Source of the DNA: Desmodus rotundus
Lineage: Eukaryota > Chordata > Mammalia > Chiroptera > Phyllostomidae
Direction of reading: 5' to 3'
DNA: 64,000 nucleotides
NCBI RefSeq assembly: GCF_022682495.2
Contig: NC_071398.1
Location: 31,747,426 to 31,811,425 of the forward strand
How positions within the stretch are numbered: position 1 is the first letter of the stretch; each line of letters starts with the position of its first letter. The notes under the pieces were generated by a model. That model did no database searches. It had not been told where the DNA came from and saw nothing but the letters and a program-made list of their open reading frames with translations. Both the position numbers and the translations under genes were made by a program. Shown here one piece after another: positions 18,391-30,376 of this stretch.

Positions 18391-21300
18391 TCTGCCCGGG
18401 ACCTGCATGGGGGCCGTGCTCCAGGTGGAAACAACGTACTCGTCTGCACACGTGTGCATGTCACACAGCGAGGAGAGTCTCCCACTGTCTAGGATGCCTG
18501 TGTCACTGCCCGACGTGACCTGCGACCCCTACAGAGCCTCATGATTGAACCCTGACTGTTCTGAGGAGCCCACCCTGAGGATGGGCCTGGTGTCCAGGTG
18601 AGGGGGGTTGGGCATGCTGTCATCTCTTCTGTCCTCCCTGGGATTTCCCTGTGTGGCTCTAGGACAGTCCACATCTTAAGAGTGGCATCATTATGCCCCA
18701 GAAGCCTGGTAGAGCTCACGTAGGCCTTCAGGGCCAAGCTGACCACCATGGGGACAAAGCTCAGGGGACCTGAGGGCCAGGGAAGCCAAGTGCCTAGACC
18801 CTCTGCCAGGTGTAAACCCTCAGCCCCGACAAAGGGAGCCTTCTAGACTCCCTTCTAGACTATGGGCCTCAAACTTCAGAGATGGACAAGGTGGTCAATA
18901 TTTTAGTCTCTGTGGCCACATGGTCGCTATCAGAACCGCTCACCTCTGCTGTAGTAGCTTGGATTCCACTGTTCTCCTCTGGAGTCCAAATCCTCCCCTG
19001 TAGAGTCCGGGGGCTGTCCCACCTTGACCCTTAACCCCCACCCCTCCATGCTGCTCTCTCCACACACCCCTGCACCCCCCAACCCCTCCTTTCAGTCGTT
19101 ATCTAAATGCCACCTTCTCCTTCCCAGATCCCCCCCAAGGCACCCCTCCCACTCCCCCCTAGACAGGCCCTGGCCCCCCACCATCCCCAGACTGCTGAAG
19201 AGCGAGTCCCGTCACATTCCCACTTCTGCTCTTGGCGTTGGTTCAGATGCCTGGGTGCCCCTTCCGCGCTCTTGAGCAGAGAATCCAGAAGCTTCCAAAG
19301 TTTACCAGAGACCAAGGTGGCTCCCCTGCCCAAAAACAGTGGGAAGTGGCACTCATAGCACCACAAGAGTCTGGCCTTGGCTGTCCCCGAACTGTGTGTC
19401 TGGAAGAGCCATAAACTGGGGGGGGTTGGGGGCTGGAGGAGCCACCCAGCCTGCACAGGGGTGCAGGGCCTTGTTGAGAGGCTATAGCTGGTGAGGGGCA
19501 GCAGGCCTGGACCACTCCTCCCACCCCAGTGCTGCATGTGGCCTGTGATGCCCCCAGTCGGACACTGGATGTGGCGTGTACTCAGAGGATCATCCCTCCC
19601 GTCTGCGGTCTGGACACATGTGCCAGCCACCCACCTACGAAGCAGACTGCCCTAGAGGGGCTCAGTGGCTGTGCCCACAGCTGGCTCCCTCACCACCGCG
19701 GTGGACACTGAGGCTCCCCCTGTCCTTTGGCCCTGTGGGAGCGAGGGAGCCACGTAACCACGTGCCACTTAGCCCAACCCCGCTCAGCGCTGCAGGGTCT
19801 TTGCTTAATCCCCGTGACTTGACACTGCATGTCTTGGTACCGCAGTTTTGTTTCCTCAAAGTATTTTCATAATTGTTTGATTTATGCTATAATCTATATC
19901 AAATACTTTAAAAAAGTAGCAGTCATCTTCAGCTAACAGCAAGACTATAGAAGGATGTTGATTTGTCCTTGGAACAGGTCTCTCTAAGGTACAGAACCCT
20001 GGGCTCCACTTGTTAAATCAACATGACCGAGGGTCACGAGGCTTCCAGAAAATTCCCCCTTGACTGAAAATCCCCCTGCCCCCACACCCACATCTGGGGC
20101 AGCCCACCCACCCCACACTCAGCTCCCACAGGAAAGCCAAGAGCAGGCACCCTGGGAGCTGAGCTGTGACAGCCCATCTGCCTGCAACCTCACTAGGAGG
20201 GGTCCAGCTGGGTCTGGGCTTGTCAGCGGGCAGCCCGGGATACCCAGGGCTCCTGATGGGGGCTGCCGCACAGACAGGCTGCCTCCTTGAAGCAGAAGGA
20301 AGGCTGGCCTCTGCCTGCAGGGTCCCTCAAGACCCTGAGTGGAGGGAACACACCTGGCTCAACCAGTCCCCGAGTTCTGCCATGTCCCTCCTTCTGGGTG
20401 TGCTTGCGAGCAGCTAGCATCTGTGTGTGCAGGCCCGGAGGACCAGCCAAGGTAAAAGAACCCCCATGGGTGACAAGCTTGAAATGGCCACAGAAACGTT
20501 GGGGCCAAAACCTCCCAGGCCCTTCCCAGTATCAGGCCCGTACCCTCCCTGCCCAGGTTCTCCTATTCCGTGATCGGAGGCTGGTGCTTTTCTTGTCTCT
20601 TCGGGTCCTGACCAAGGACTGAGGACTCTGCTTCGTCAGAAGTTGAGTCTGGGGGCTGGCAACCCCATACAGCCTCCCACCTAGGAGCTCCCCGGCCCTC
20701 CTGGCTCCCCAGAGGATGCCCCAGCAGCGTGCCAGGGCAGGAATGGAGTTCCCGCCACTGGGGTCAGCAGAGCTCAGGCCCCCAGCGCCCACTGCCCAGG
20801 CACCAGGCATTTCTGTATCTGCCCAGCCACTGCCACTGCTCAGACCTATGCCTAATCGCCATCCTGACCCTGCTGCTGCGCCTTCAGCCTGAGAGTCCCG
20901 ACAGTCAGGGATGCACCCAGGCCTACCTCGAACCCACAGCCACTGTGTATGTGTCCCAACTCTCGGTGTCTTCCCCCTAGGGAGACATGGACCTCACCCT
21001 GCCACCTTCATACTTGGAACCTAAAAATGCCCTTACCTGGGCCAGCTTTCCCCTGGAACCTTTCTCCTGCATTCCTCCCAGAGTCAGGGAAGTAGCAGGG
21101 AGAGTCACAGGCACAGACACCCAGCCAAGAACAGAACTTGGCACTGGGCCTCAGGGCCAGCACAGGTGCACCTCGTGTCCTGGTGAGTCCCCACCCCTGA
21201 GGGCCAGGGGCTCAGCTCTCCAGTTGTGTCCAGAAGCAGAGCTGCCTGCCACTCTGGTTCCCACTGTGGAGCTGGGATCCACTGGCAGCCCAGGGCCCCT

Positions 21301-21482
21301 GGGGAACAAGATCCCATGTCTGCTCAGAGTGGGGGGTGGCGACCCAACTAGTGCCCAGAGAGCCAGGTCATGGGGCTCTAAGGCTGGGGTTCCTGCCTGG
21401 GGGGTGGAGGTTCTGGAGATTGTCCCTGCTCCAGTCCATTGGAGGCAAAGTGAGACAATCATGCAGGAAACAGCAGCTTGGT

Positions 21483-21728
21483 ACCCAGTTTTTAAAATTT
21501 ATTTATTTTAAATCCTCACCCAAGGACGTTTTTATTGTTTAGAGAGAGAGTCGTCAATGTGAGAGAGAAACATTGATCAATGGCCTCCCATATGTGCCCC
21601 AACTGGGGATTGAACCCACAAACTAAGTATTTGATATGTGCCCTGACTGGGGATCAAACCCACAACATTTTAGTGTACAGGATGCGGCTCCAACCAAGCC
21701 ACCCGGCCAGGGCACGGCACCCAGTTTT
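21483..21728 (-). mobile_element. VES-like SINE (minus strand) with target duplication
   Basis: The element (21493-21718) is flanked by the perfect 10-bp duplication ACCCAGTTTT (21483-21492 and 21719-21728). Its minus strand starts with the gccctggccgggtggcttgg tRNA-related head. It carries two B-box-like segments (ggattgaaccc near 21607 and ggatcaaaccc near 21651 on the plus strand), a GA-rich region with 'agagaaacattgat', and a T-rich left end that is its A tail. Confidence 0.85.
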
Positions 21729-21814
21729 AGATGAGAACTGTGTAAAACTAGGTACAGTGCCAGGCTGACTTTAACCAACAATGAATAAAAGATACTGCCT
21801 ACAGGGGCACATAC

Positions 21815-21931
21815 CGCACACACATCCCTGCATACATGTGTGCTCACATGCATGGCCACACACCTGTGTATGTGTGTGCTCACAGACATCCCTGTGTGCA
21901 TACCTGTGTTCACACACACACACACACATGC
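21815..21931. repeat. Degenerate CA/TG-rich tract
   Basis: Mixed cacaca, catgtg and cacctgtgt steps end in a pure (ca) run near 21911-21928. Confidence 0.75.
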
Positions 21932-22639
21932 CCTGTGACAACCCCCAGGTTTTGGGGCTGAGACCAAGATTATGAAACAGTTTTCCAAGAGTCCCTGGAG
22001 TCCCCTTAAACTCTGAAATCCGAACTCTTTTCCTCTTTTATGTTGAGTTTTTACATCTAAAAAATTTTGAAGACAGATTCCAGCACTAAACAGTAAATTT
22101 GAAAACAGCACTAAGTTCTTAGAGGTCCTGTGCTGTAACCTCCCTCTGGGGGTCCTGGGCACCTGTACCACCCCTGTCCTACCTACCTCCTCCTGTCCTC
22201 TTTACTCCCTGGGCCTGTCTGTGTGCCCACCTTACGTTCCAGCCTCTGGACAGAGTTGTGCCAGAGTTCCCCATAGGACCCCTGGAACTCCCCAGCCCTC
22301 CTTAGCCCCTTCCCTATTAGTGCCCTCCCCATCCTCTCACCCCCCATATTCCCCTCACCACCCCCACAGTCCCCCTGTCCCCTGTCCCTGTGTCCTCAGT
22401 GGTTGCATTGGGGCCTGTCTCTGCATCTCTGGTCAATTCCTCAAGGTCACCTTTGTCATTGAGGTCCTATGTGCACTGTTAGGGCTGCTTGGTGGCCCTT
22501 CTAGAACCTGAGCCAGAGAAGCCCACACTTCACCAGGACCCCTAAGCCCTGCCTTGGGCCCTGCAGGGCCAGCTGTCCCTTCCCACCGGGCTGTGAGCAG
22601 TGGTCAGACCAGCCCTTTATCCTGCCTGCAAGAGTCAAG

Positions 22640-22860
22640 TGTATCCTTTGTTAAAACATCAAGGATGCAATATGTTCTTAGCTCACCAAATAGATCAATA
22701 TCAAATTATCATGTCCCACATTCATAACTCTTACGCACGCAACAACAGGGGGACAAGGTCACTGGAGAATAAATAGCAGCAGAGGCGCTTTGTGATCCAT
22801 CACTGCAGACAGCCGCAGGCGTCCTGCGCGGCACTGACACGGCCATTAATAAAGCGGGGA
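22640..22860. other. AT-rich island, candidate conserved non-coding element
   Basis: Within GC-rich surroundings this stretch has low-redundancy AT-rich sequence with homeodomain- or POU-like cores (atcaatatcaaattatcatg, ccattaataaag) and is not repeat-like. Conservation is guessed from texture, not measured. Confidence 0.3.
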
Positions 22861-23003
22861 GATGGATGACTGCAGGCACCTGAACATGAGGGAGAGGGGC
22901 ATGGGGGTCCCACTCCAGACCCCAGTGTGTTCACATACCTGATGGGACCAGCTGCTCTCCTGGCCACAGGGGCCTTGGGGGGGGGGGCACCTCATGAGAG
23001 TGC

Positions 23004-23110
23004 TCTTAGCCCATTTTACAGATGAGGAAACTGAGGCCCAGTGAGGTGAGCAGCTGTCCCAGGGCCTCAGGAAGAGAAAGGCTGTGGCGCAGCCCATGCT
23101 GTTTGGGCCC
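23004..23110 (+). mobile_element. MIR SINE fragment
   Basis: It contains 'ccattttacagatgagg', 'aaactgaggcccag' and a following cagctgtccca segment, which are hallmarks of the MIR family. A shorter antisense MIR-like phrase (gtttcctcatctgtgaa) is at about 24608-24624. Confidence 0.7.
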
Positions 23111-25469
23111 AAAGCCCTGGTTCTTCTACCTTCAGTAGCTCTGAGGGGTGAGGTCAGACACACGAGTAACTAAACCAAGCTGCTGACGGGCCCTATCAAT
23201 GTGCATGGTGGGCCCTGGAGGGGCGGCAGGCACTTCCTCGGGAGTACTCCCAGAAATGCTGTGGGAACACTCCAAAGGAAGTGGCATTTGAGCTGGTCTT
23301 GAAGGAGTCAGCCTTAGAAGAAGGTGGGGCAGCATGGTCCAGGGCACAGGCCTGGATGAAGCCAGCAGGCCCCTGGGCTGTTCTGCCTGTTAGAACCTGG
23401 GAGAGGAGGCTAGACAGGAGATCAGGAGCAGGGGACTGGCGTGGGGTGGCAGCATGCTGGAGACGTGCTTGGTGCAGGGAGGAGCATGGCACAGGTGCCC
23501 CAGAGGAAAAGGAGCTGGTCTCCGGCCTGCTTGGCAATGGCAGCCCATCCCTGGGGTGGCCTGGTTCAGTGTTCCCAGGTAGGGAGCTCATCTGGAACTG
23601 ATCAGGAACTGTGGAAGCTACAACAGGGCTGTCCTAAAGGAGCCTGAGCCCACCTCTGCCAGGTTCCTGAGGGGTCCCCAGCTGCCCTCAGATGCTGGAA
23701 CCACCAGTGAGGTCCCCCAAAGTTGTCCACATCCTGGTCCATGAGGCTGGGCCTGTGAATATGTTACTTCACCAGGCAAAGGAGTCTTAAAACAGAGGCT
23801 GCTCCTGGGTCCCTGGGTGGGCCCAGTGTCATCATACAGCCCTAACATTTGGAGGGCCAGTCAGGGAGACGATGGGACACTTGAGTGGCCGTTTCTGGCC
23901 TGGATCATGGACAGAGGGGCCAAGGGCCAAGAAGCCGGAAAAGACGAGGAAGCAGGTTCTCCCCGGAGCCTCCAGGAGGAGCCAGCCCCACGGCCCCTGG
24001 TTTTAGCCCCGGGAGGTGGTGCTGGCCTCCACCCTCCAGGCTGTGGGAACACAAAGTGTCAGTTTAGTCTCTAGATGTGTGGTGATTGTTAAACTTCTTC
24101 CATGTTTCCTGTATCTTGCACCAACTTCCTGTCAGCTGCCATTTAAGAGGACAACAAAGGGGGCTGTTGAAGGATTTTTTTGGAACATGGCCCATATGGC
24201 CTCTCTGTTGTTCCTGTGTTCTCTCCATCCCGCGACCTGGGGTCTCTGGGCCGGCATGACCACAAGGCCTCTGCCCCAAGGAGTAAACTGAGGCGTCCTT
24301 CACAGGCTCACAGGTAATGTTCCCTCAAGAGACGAAGAACATGGGAAATGGGTGCAGACAGGCTTATAGAGGGGCATCTGGGTGGAGAAGTGGACAGGTT
24401 GGGGCAAGGGGTTCCAGGACTTAGAAGGGGGAGCCTGGCTCATCCAAGGCCAGGGTGGGAGGCCCCACTGTCATCCTTCCATCTCCCCTTGCAAACCCTT
24501 CCCTTCCCTCTTCCATGTCCCAGTTCCTCTAGTCAAGTGCTGAGGTGGGCGGCCAGGGTCTGAGGACGCACCCTGACACACTCATGCTGGCCGTGTGCCC
24601 CTCACCCTGTTTCCTCATCTGTGAAGTCAGAGTCAAGGGTGCCCATGCCCAAGGGCAGGAGAAGGAGTCAGTGAAAACCACATTCTGGAAGGTTCCTCCA
24701 AGCTCCCAGCATAGGCTGCAAGCCTGGCAAGAGGGGGGCTTTCTTTCTTGGCCCTCAGCTGCTGTCAGGTGGTTTTCAGGGTCCTCTCCCTGAAGGGAAC
24801 TGTGGCACCTGGGTGCCAGGCCAGCAGGAGCCACCCCAGAACAGGGGGCTCAGGAGCACTGGACAGGGCAAGGCCTGGGCAAGCAGGGCCCGGACCACAG
24901 CTGAGGGGCAGAGGCTCATCCTGCAGCATAGCCACATCAGAGCACAGAGCGGGTCCAGGAGGGTAGCTCCCGCCTGACCGTGACCACCCTGGTCATGGCT
25001 TCCCCCCTACCCTCAGCAGCCTCCCTGTTCTCCCCTGAGGCCATGGAGCCCCCTCAGCATGGGACTGGGCAGGTGGCCCACTGTGACCCACTGGCAGGGG
25101 GACTGCCAGTCTCTGACCCCTGACCTCAGGCACAGCAAGCACTGGGCCCAGAGGAGCACAAGCATTTCCCTCAGGCCTCTCCAAAGACACCATCACTCTG
25201 CATCTGCTGGTGTGTGGGGCTTCACATGAGTGTGTAAAATGCGCAGCACGTGCATGTGTAAGAAGAGTGGGCACATGCACGTGGGGCTGTGCATGCATGT
25301 GCAGGCTTGGGCATGAGCAACCATGTTTGTGGGCCGCATGCTGGCTTTCAGGCATGACCTGCTTGTGTGGGAATTTGTGGTCAGGTACAGGGCTTGCCCC
25401 AGCGCATCTGCACTTTGCTTGCCTCCCCAAGGTCTCTCCCAAGACCGAGCTGTGCCCACCCAGCAGCCC

Positions 25470-25640
25470 CTGTCATCATCAGCTTGCAGGACACGTCGCC
25501 CATTGACAGTCTGATCATACAGACACAGCCATTCAATTACTCGGTAATGGCTACGGGCCATTAAGCCAGCAATCTACTTCATTCCAGCCTGCCAGCCCTT
25601 TCCTCACCACCGAGCAATAAAACCATTAAAACAACAACGG
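25470..25640. other. AT-rich island, candidate conserved non-coding element
   Basis: It contains a TGACAG core (25504-25509), an inverted pair AGCCATT / AATGGCT (25527-25533 and 25546-25552) around ATTACTCGGTAAT, and several TAAT cores. It is not repeat-like. Function is inferred only from motif density. Confidence 0.3.
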
Positions 25641-25744
25641 CAATGAGCAGGAGCATCCTCAGTGTACCAGCAACATTCCTGTTAGCACTGCCATGACAGG
25701 GAAGAGCCGCCCCTTAGAAAGAAGGTGGGACACTGCACCTTCTG

Positions 25745-26035
25745 CACACACGCGCACACGTGAATACAGACACACGTGGACACAGGCATGTACATGCACA
25801 TGTGGGCACCACACACATGGGCATGCATGCACATACACAGGCATGTGCACTCATCTGTGCACATACACTCAGGCACAGGGTTGGTGCACACATGTATATG
25901 AACACAAATGTATACCCAACACACTTGGGCACATGTGTGTATAGCCATGTGCCTGTATAGCATGCACAGACACACATGTGTGCATAGGCATGTGTGTGAC
26001 ACACATGCTTACACATGGACACATAAATGTCCATA
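25745..26035. repeat. Degenerate alternating purine-pyrimidine array
   Basis: About 290 bp of cacacgtg, acatgtgtgc and gcatgcatg steps lie head to tail with no fixed period. Long open frames on both strands here are by-products of low complexity. Confidence 0.75.
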
Positions 26036-26289
26036 GGCAACACAGATCTGAGCTTTGAGGCTACCCACTAAGGGTCTGCTGTCCTCGGGCACCTGGTGGC
26101 CAGTGACAGCCAGAACAGGCTCAAAGAGAGCTTGGGGACATGCTGAGAGCTGACAGCAGCTGGCACCAGACCCCATTCTTTCCAAAGAGGCTGTGCCTGT
26201 GCAGAGCTGCCCAGCACATGTGAGATCCAGTCTCCCCTCCGTGCCAACATGGACACTCAGACTTTTAGTTTCTGCCACTGTGCTGGGTG

Positions 26290-27720
26290 TGGAGCGGGGT
26301 CTCTTTGTTTTAATTGGCATTTCCATAATTACTAGTTAAAAGAAATAATTTAAACATGTTTATCGGCCATTTGTGTTTCTTATTTTCTGAAATTGCCTGT
26401 TCATGTTCTTTGCCCATTTCCTATTGGTTGTTGATAATTTTTTTGATTATGCATTAGTTAATGCGGCTTGCCTTTTACTTCGTTTAATGATATCTGCAAT
26501 ATGCATAATTTAAAATTTTTCATGTATTCAAATGCATTAATGTTTTTTATGGTTTGAGTTTTTCTTGCCTATAAAAGCCTTTCCTACTCTAAGCTCTTAA
26601 ATACATTTTTCCATATGTTCTTCTTAAAGTTACAAAGCTTTGCTTTTCTCATTTAAGCTCTTAATTCACCAGAAATTCATTTTCGCATATATGTGGTATG
26701 AAGATCCCCGAGGTTCCCAACACAGAATAACAAGTGATCCCAGCCACAGAACCCTCGGTTTCTCCCCCCAGGCTGCACTTGGCATCTGTTCTCTGGTGGG
26801 TACCCACCTGCTCTGTCCTGCATTTCCGGCCCCGTTCCACCCACTCTTTTCTAGGCTGCCGATACTCCTGGCTCACTCCCTAAGTCTTGATATTAGTTAG
26901 GACAAGACACCATTCCTATTTCCTTTCTCAAAACAGTCTTGGCTCTTCTCAGCCCCTAGCTCTTCCATCTAATTTTAAGAGTAGCTTAAAGTTCCTTTTT
27001 AAAAAACCTCATTGGAAACTTGATTGGAGGTGATTAAATTTATAGCCTAATCTGTCAAGACTTGACATCTTTACAAACCGCATCCTTCAGTCTGTGGACA
27101 TGACCCAGCTCTGCCATGTTCTTTGTTATAACTGTACACATCCTCTGAGAGGTTTAGTCCCAGGGAGGGGCTTTATACTTTTTGTTGGAAACCTGAATGG
27201 AATTTTTACTTCTTTTTAAATTGGTTATTGAAATGGTGTGTTGATTTCCAGCCTGCAGCCTTGCCGAATTTGTCAATTTCTTGTGGGTTGTCAACATCCA
27301 CCTATTAGCACAGTTCTCTCTCCTCCTTTACAATTCTTAGCCTACCAATTCTCTTCTCCTCTTACTGCTTGCTGAAATCTCCAGTAAACTAAAAACTAGA
27401 AGAAGGAGGATGGGCAGACACCTCTGGAGCTACATCTAACTCTGAAGGTGGGTGCAGGTGGACGCCCTGACTCAGATCAACTCATGGATTGCTGCCCCTA
27501 CTCGCTAAGATGTCTCATGAATGAGTGCAAAATTTTATTGACATTTTTTCTTTGCTGTCTTTAATCTGTTGATGTGGGTGATTTTCTGATGTTACACTTG
27601 TGCCCTTGAGATAAATCCTACTTGTGGAGGGTGGGGAGCTGAATTAGATCTTGTTTAATATGTTATTTATCTAGCAACCTGGTTTCTTGTCTACAATTCC
27701 AAAATCAAAACTCTGAAAAC
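26290..27720 (-). mobile_element. Old antisense L1
   Basis: The plus strand reads as the antisense of an L1 coding and 3' region: 'gttctttgcccatttcctat', 'gacttgacatctttacaa', 'ccttgccgaatttgtcaat', 'gttgatgtgggtgattttct'. It is diverged and gapped. The minus frames contain no intact reverse transcriptase. Confidence 0.65.
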
Positions 27721-27774
27721 CAAAGTTTCTTGTTTGAGGTTTTATTTTTTTATGTTTGTGGTAAACTCATGTGA

Positions 27775-28095
27775 CAGATACCATGGACTAAATGTTGTGT
27801 CACCTGAAAATTCATGTTGAGACCTAACCCCCAATGTGATGATGTTAGGAGGTGGGGTCTTTGGGAGACAGTTAGGTTGTGAGAGTGGGGCCACCATGAT
27901 GGAATTAGTGCCCTTGAAAGGGACCCCAAGACACAGAAAGAATATACGGTCTATGAACCAGGAAGCCCTCACCAGGTATCAAATTGGCTGATCTTGGACT
28001 TCCGGCCTCCAGAGCTATGAGAAATCAGTGTTGCTGTCTATAAATCACCCAGTCGTGTTGTCACAGCAGCCTGAGTGGAGCAAGACAACAGACAA
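27775..28095. repeat. Old interspersed repeat
   Basis: Phrases 'cctaacccccaatgtgatg', 'ttaggaggtggggtctttgg' and 'gatcttggacttccggcc' belong to a familiar mammalian dispersed repeat. I do not assign the family. It ends close to the 28263 SINE. Confidence 0.5.
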
Positions 28096-28262
28096 ACCTG
28101 AGCAGAAGGGACATGAGGCTGTGTCAGTATTTGTGCATTGGCTGCAGATCCCTAGGGAATAACACATTGTGTGGCCAATTTGCCTTTGAAATATCGGAAA
28201 AATTCTGAATCCCAGAACCCTTCCTGCCCAAGGGGTTTGGGTGGAGGATTTAGGCCTGAATA

Positions 28263-28513
28263 TTTTTAAATCATCACCTGAGGACATTTTTTCATGCTTT
28301 AGAGAGAGAGAAAGGGAAAGAGAGAGACAGTGAGAGAAAGAGAGAGAGAAACATTGGTGTGAGAGAGAAACATCGATTGGTTGCCTCCTGTATGCGTCCT
28401 GACTGGGGACCTAATGTGCAACCTGACTGGGAATCAAGCCCAACCTTTGGGTCTGTGGAACCATGCTCCAGCCACCTGAGCCGCTCCAGCCACCTAAGCC
28501 ACCAGCCAGGGCT
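28263..28513 (-). mobile_element. VES-like SINE (minus strand)
   Basis: It has the same architecture as the 21493 copy: a 'tcacctgaggacatttttt' left part, a GA-rich middle with two agagaaacat repeats, two B-box-like segments, and a right end at agccagggct. A short GGCCTG duplication lies on both sides. Confidence 0.8.
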
Positions 28514-28609
28514 GGGCCTGCATTTTATTATGATTTTGAAGGGGGTCATGTGGCCCGGAGAGCTTCCAAGCCTGCTGTCTTTTCATGAACATGGTGTCTT
28601 TGATTACTG

Positions 28610-29430
28610 ATTTGGCTTCTTTAAGGGTTACTGGTTTATTCAAAATTGTCACTTATTTGTGAGTCCATTTGATTACCTGATTTTCTATAAAACCATACAT
28701 TCATCTAGGTTTCAGATTGATTGGCATAAAGTTGTGCCTGGCCTTCTCTTATGACCTAGAACCTCTCTCCTGCCTGTAATTAAACTCTCCTCACAGCTCT
28801 CAGAGTCTTCCTCACCATTCTTGCTACATTTGTCCGTCTGACTTTCTCTTTGGTTTGCTAATCCTCGCTGCGTTTCTTTTGTTTCATCAACTTCCGGTCA
28901 TCGTTCTTCCTTTCCTGCTGGCTTAGGTTGGACCCTCCCTCACTGGCTTCTGTCTGGCTTGCTCTTATAAATACATCCCAGGTCCTTAGGCACCACCAGT
29001 TCCAAACACTCGGTGATTTCCACTTCGATTTAACCTCTCAACGCAGGAGCACATTTCAAGCCACCATTCTCCTGCTCTCCATGTAATTCCATAAGAACAC
29101 GGGCCATGTGATTCCAGTCCTTTGAAATCTGAGGTGCCCTTGTGTCCTGTGCAGCTGGGTTTTGTTTCAGAGTTGAGAGACTGAAAAGAATCTGTTAGAT
29201 GGACTTTGTTAATTTGGTCACCTCAGTGCCCCTGTGTGGCCTGCCTGACCCCTCGGTATGAGGCATGTTGAAGTCCCACCATGTTCAGTGGTTCTTCTTT
29301 CCTTGTCCTTCTGTCAGTTTCCCTTCATGTATTTCAACATTGTATTTTCAGGCCCATGTTATACTTGATTATTACATTTTTTGGTGGATGTTATTTAGCA
29401 TCTTTCTTTATCCCGTTTGTGGATTTTCCT
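28610..29430 (-). mobile_element. Old antisense L1, continued
   Basis: Antisense L1 phrases ('ggttactggtttattcaaa', 'catgttgaagtcccaccatg') continue to the mariner-like insertion at 29440 and resume after it ('acattgctattccagcttct'). Confidence 0.55.
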
Positions 29431-29437
29431 TAAATTA

Positions 29438-29659
29438 TACAGGGTCCGGCAGAAGTAAGGCCTGCTTGAGTGTGGTTGGTAGGGTAATAATATGGGTGTA
29501 ATAATTTATAGTTTTAATTTGAACATTTCACCTAAAATGTCATATGGTGTGCTTGAGTATGATATTGTTATGTTACAGAATCGCATGCTTATGATTTTGT
29601 AATAAAAAAAGATTTTGTAATAAAAAGGGGCGTTATCGTTATTTGTGCTGGACCCTGTA
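29438..29659. mobile_element. Mariner-like MITE with TA target sites
   Basis: A 218-bp element (29440-29657) begins CAGGGTCCGGCAGAAGTA and ends with the inverted copy (GCTGGACCCTG). The terminal repeats match at 15 of 18 positions. It is flanked on both sides by the dinucleotide TA, the target of Tc1/mariner elements. It contains a small tandem repeat (gattttgtaataaaa twice) and no transposase, so it is non-autonomous. The host is antisense L1. Confidence 0.75.
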
Positions 29660-30152
29660 TTTGGCTGAGGTTAACATTGCTATTCCAGCTTCTGGGGCTC
29701 ACACTTCAATGGCTGGTCCTTGCAGTCCCTTGTCACCCACCTCTGTGTGGTGTGTGTGAGTGTTGCATAGGCGGCACAGCGAGACCCAATGCGTTCCATT
29801 TATTGTGACTACTGATGTATCAGGACTTACCCATATTTTGCCGTGTAAAATGCACATGTACCTTTTTGGCCCAAACTTTCAGGAAAAAAATCTTTCATTT
29901 TAATTTATTAATTCAATATTTTATTTATTTATATTCCGAAACAAAACTGATTATCATATTCCAGGGTATTATTTTGCATAGAGATATTGTTACTGCTTTC
30001 TAGAGCTACACTTCTAATGCATAAGCATAAATAAAATAATTTAAAACATTTATATAGATACAAAATTAGTACTACTCATATATATTATGCACCCTTATTT
30101 TTCCCTCAAAAATTTGGGCAAAAGAATGTGCATTATACATGGCAAAATACAG

Positions 30153-30376
30153 TATTTCTGCAATCTTCTTTTAAAAGATTTTATTTATTTATTTTTAGAG
30201 AGGGGAAGGGAAGGAGAGAGAGAAACATCAATGTGTGATTGCCTCTCGCATGCCCCCCAGTGGGGAAGCCTGCAACCCAGGCATGTGCCCTGACTGGGAA
30301 TCGAACTAGTGACCCTTTGATTTGCAGGCTGGCACTCAGTCCACTGAGCCACACCAGTCAGGATATTTCTGCATTC
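30153..30376 (-). mobile_element. VES-like SINE (minus strand), single B box
   Basis: The element spans about 30169-30362, from the T-rich (antisense A) tail ttttatttatttatttttag to the tRNA-like head (gagccacaccagtcagg). An ATTTCTGC-AxTCTT duplication is visible on both sides (30154 and 30366). One B-box-like segment (gggaatcgaac) is present. Confidence 0.85.

Noticed and set aside
25659..26043. Cysteine/histidine-rich frames near 25.7-26.0 kb
   Set aside because: They are produced by the alternating CA/TG array. There is no start context, domain or exon structure.
26290..29430. Possible L1 coding gene
   Set aside because: All L1 text is antisense, fragmented and full of stops; no intact ORF1 or ORF2 is present.
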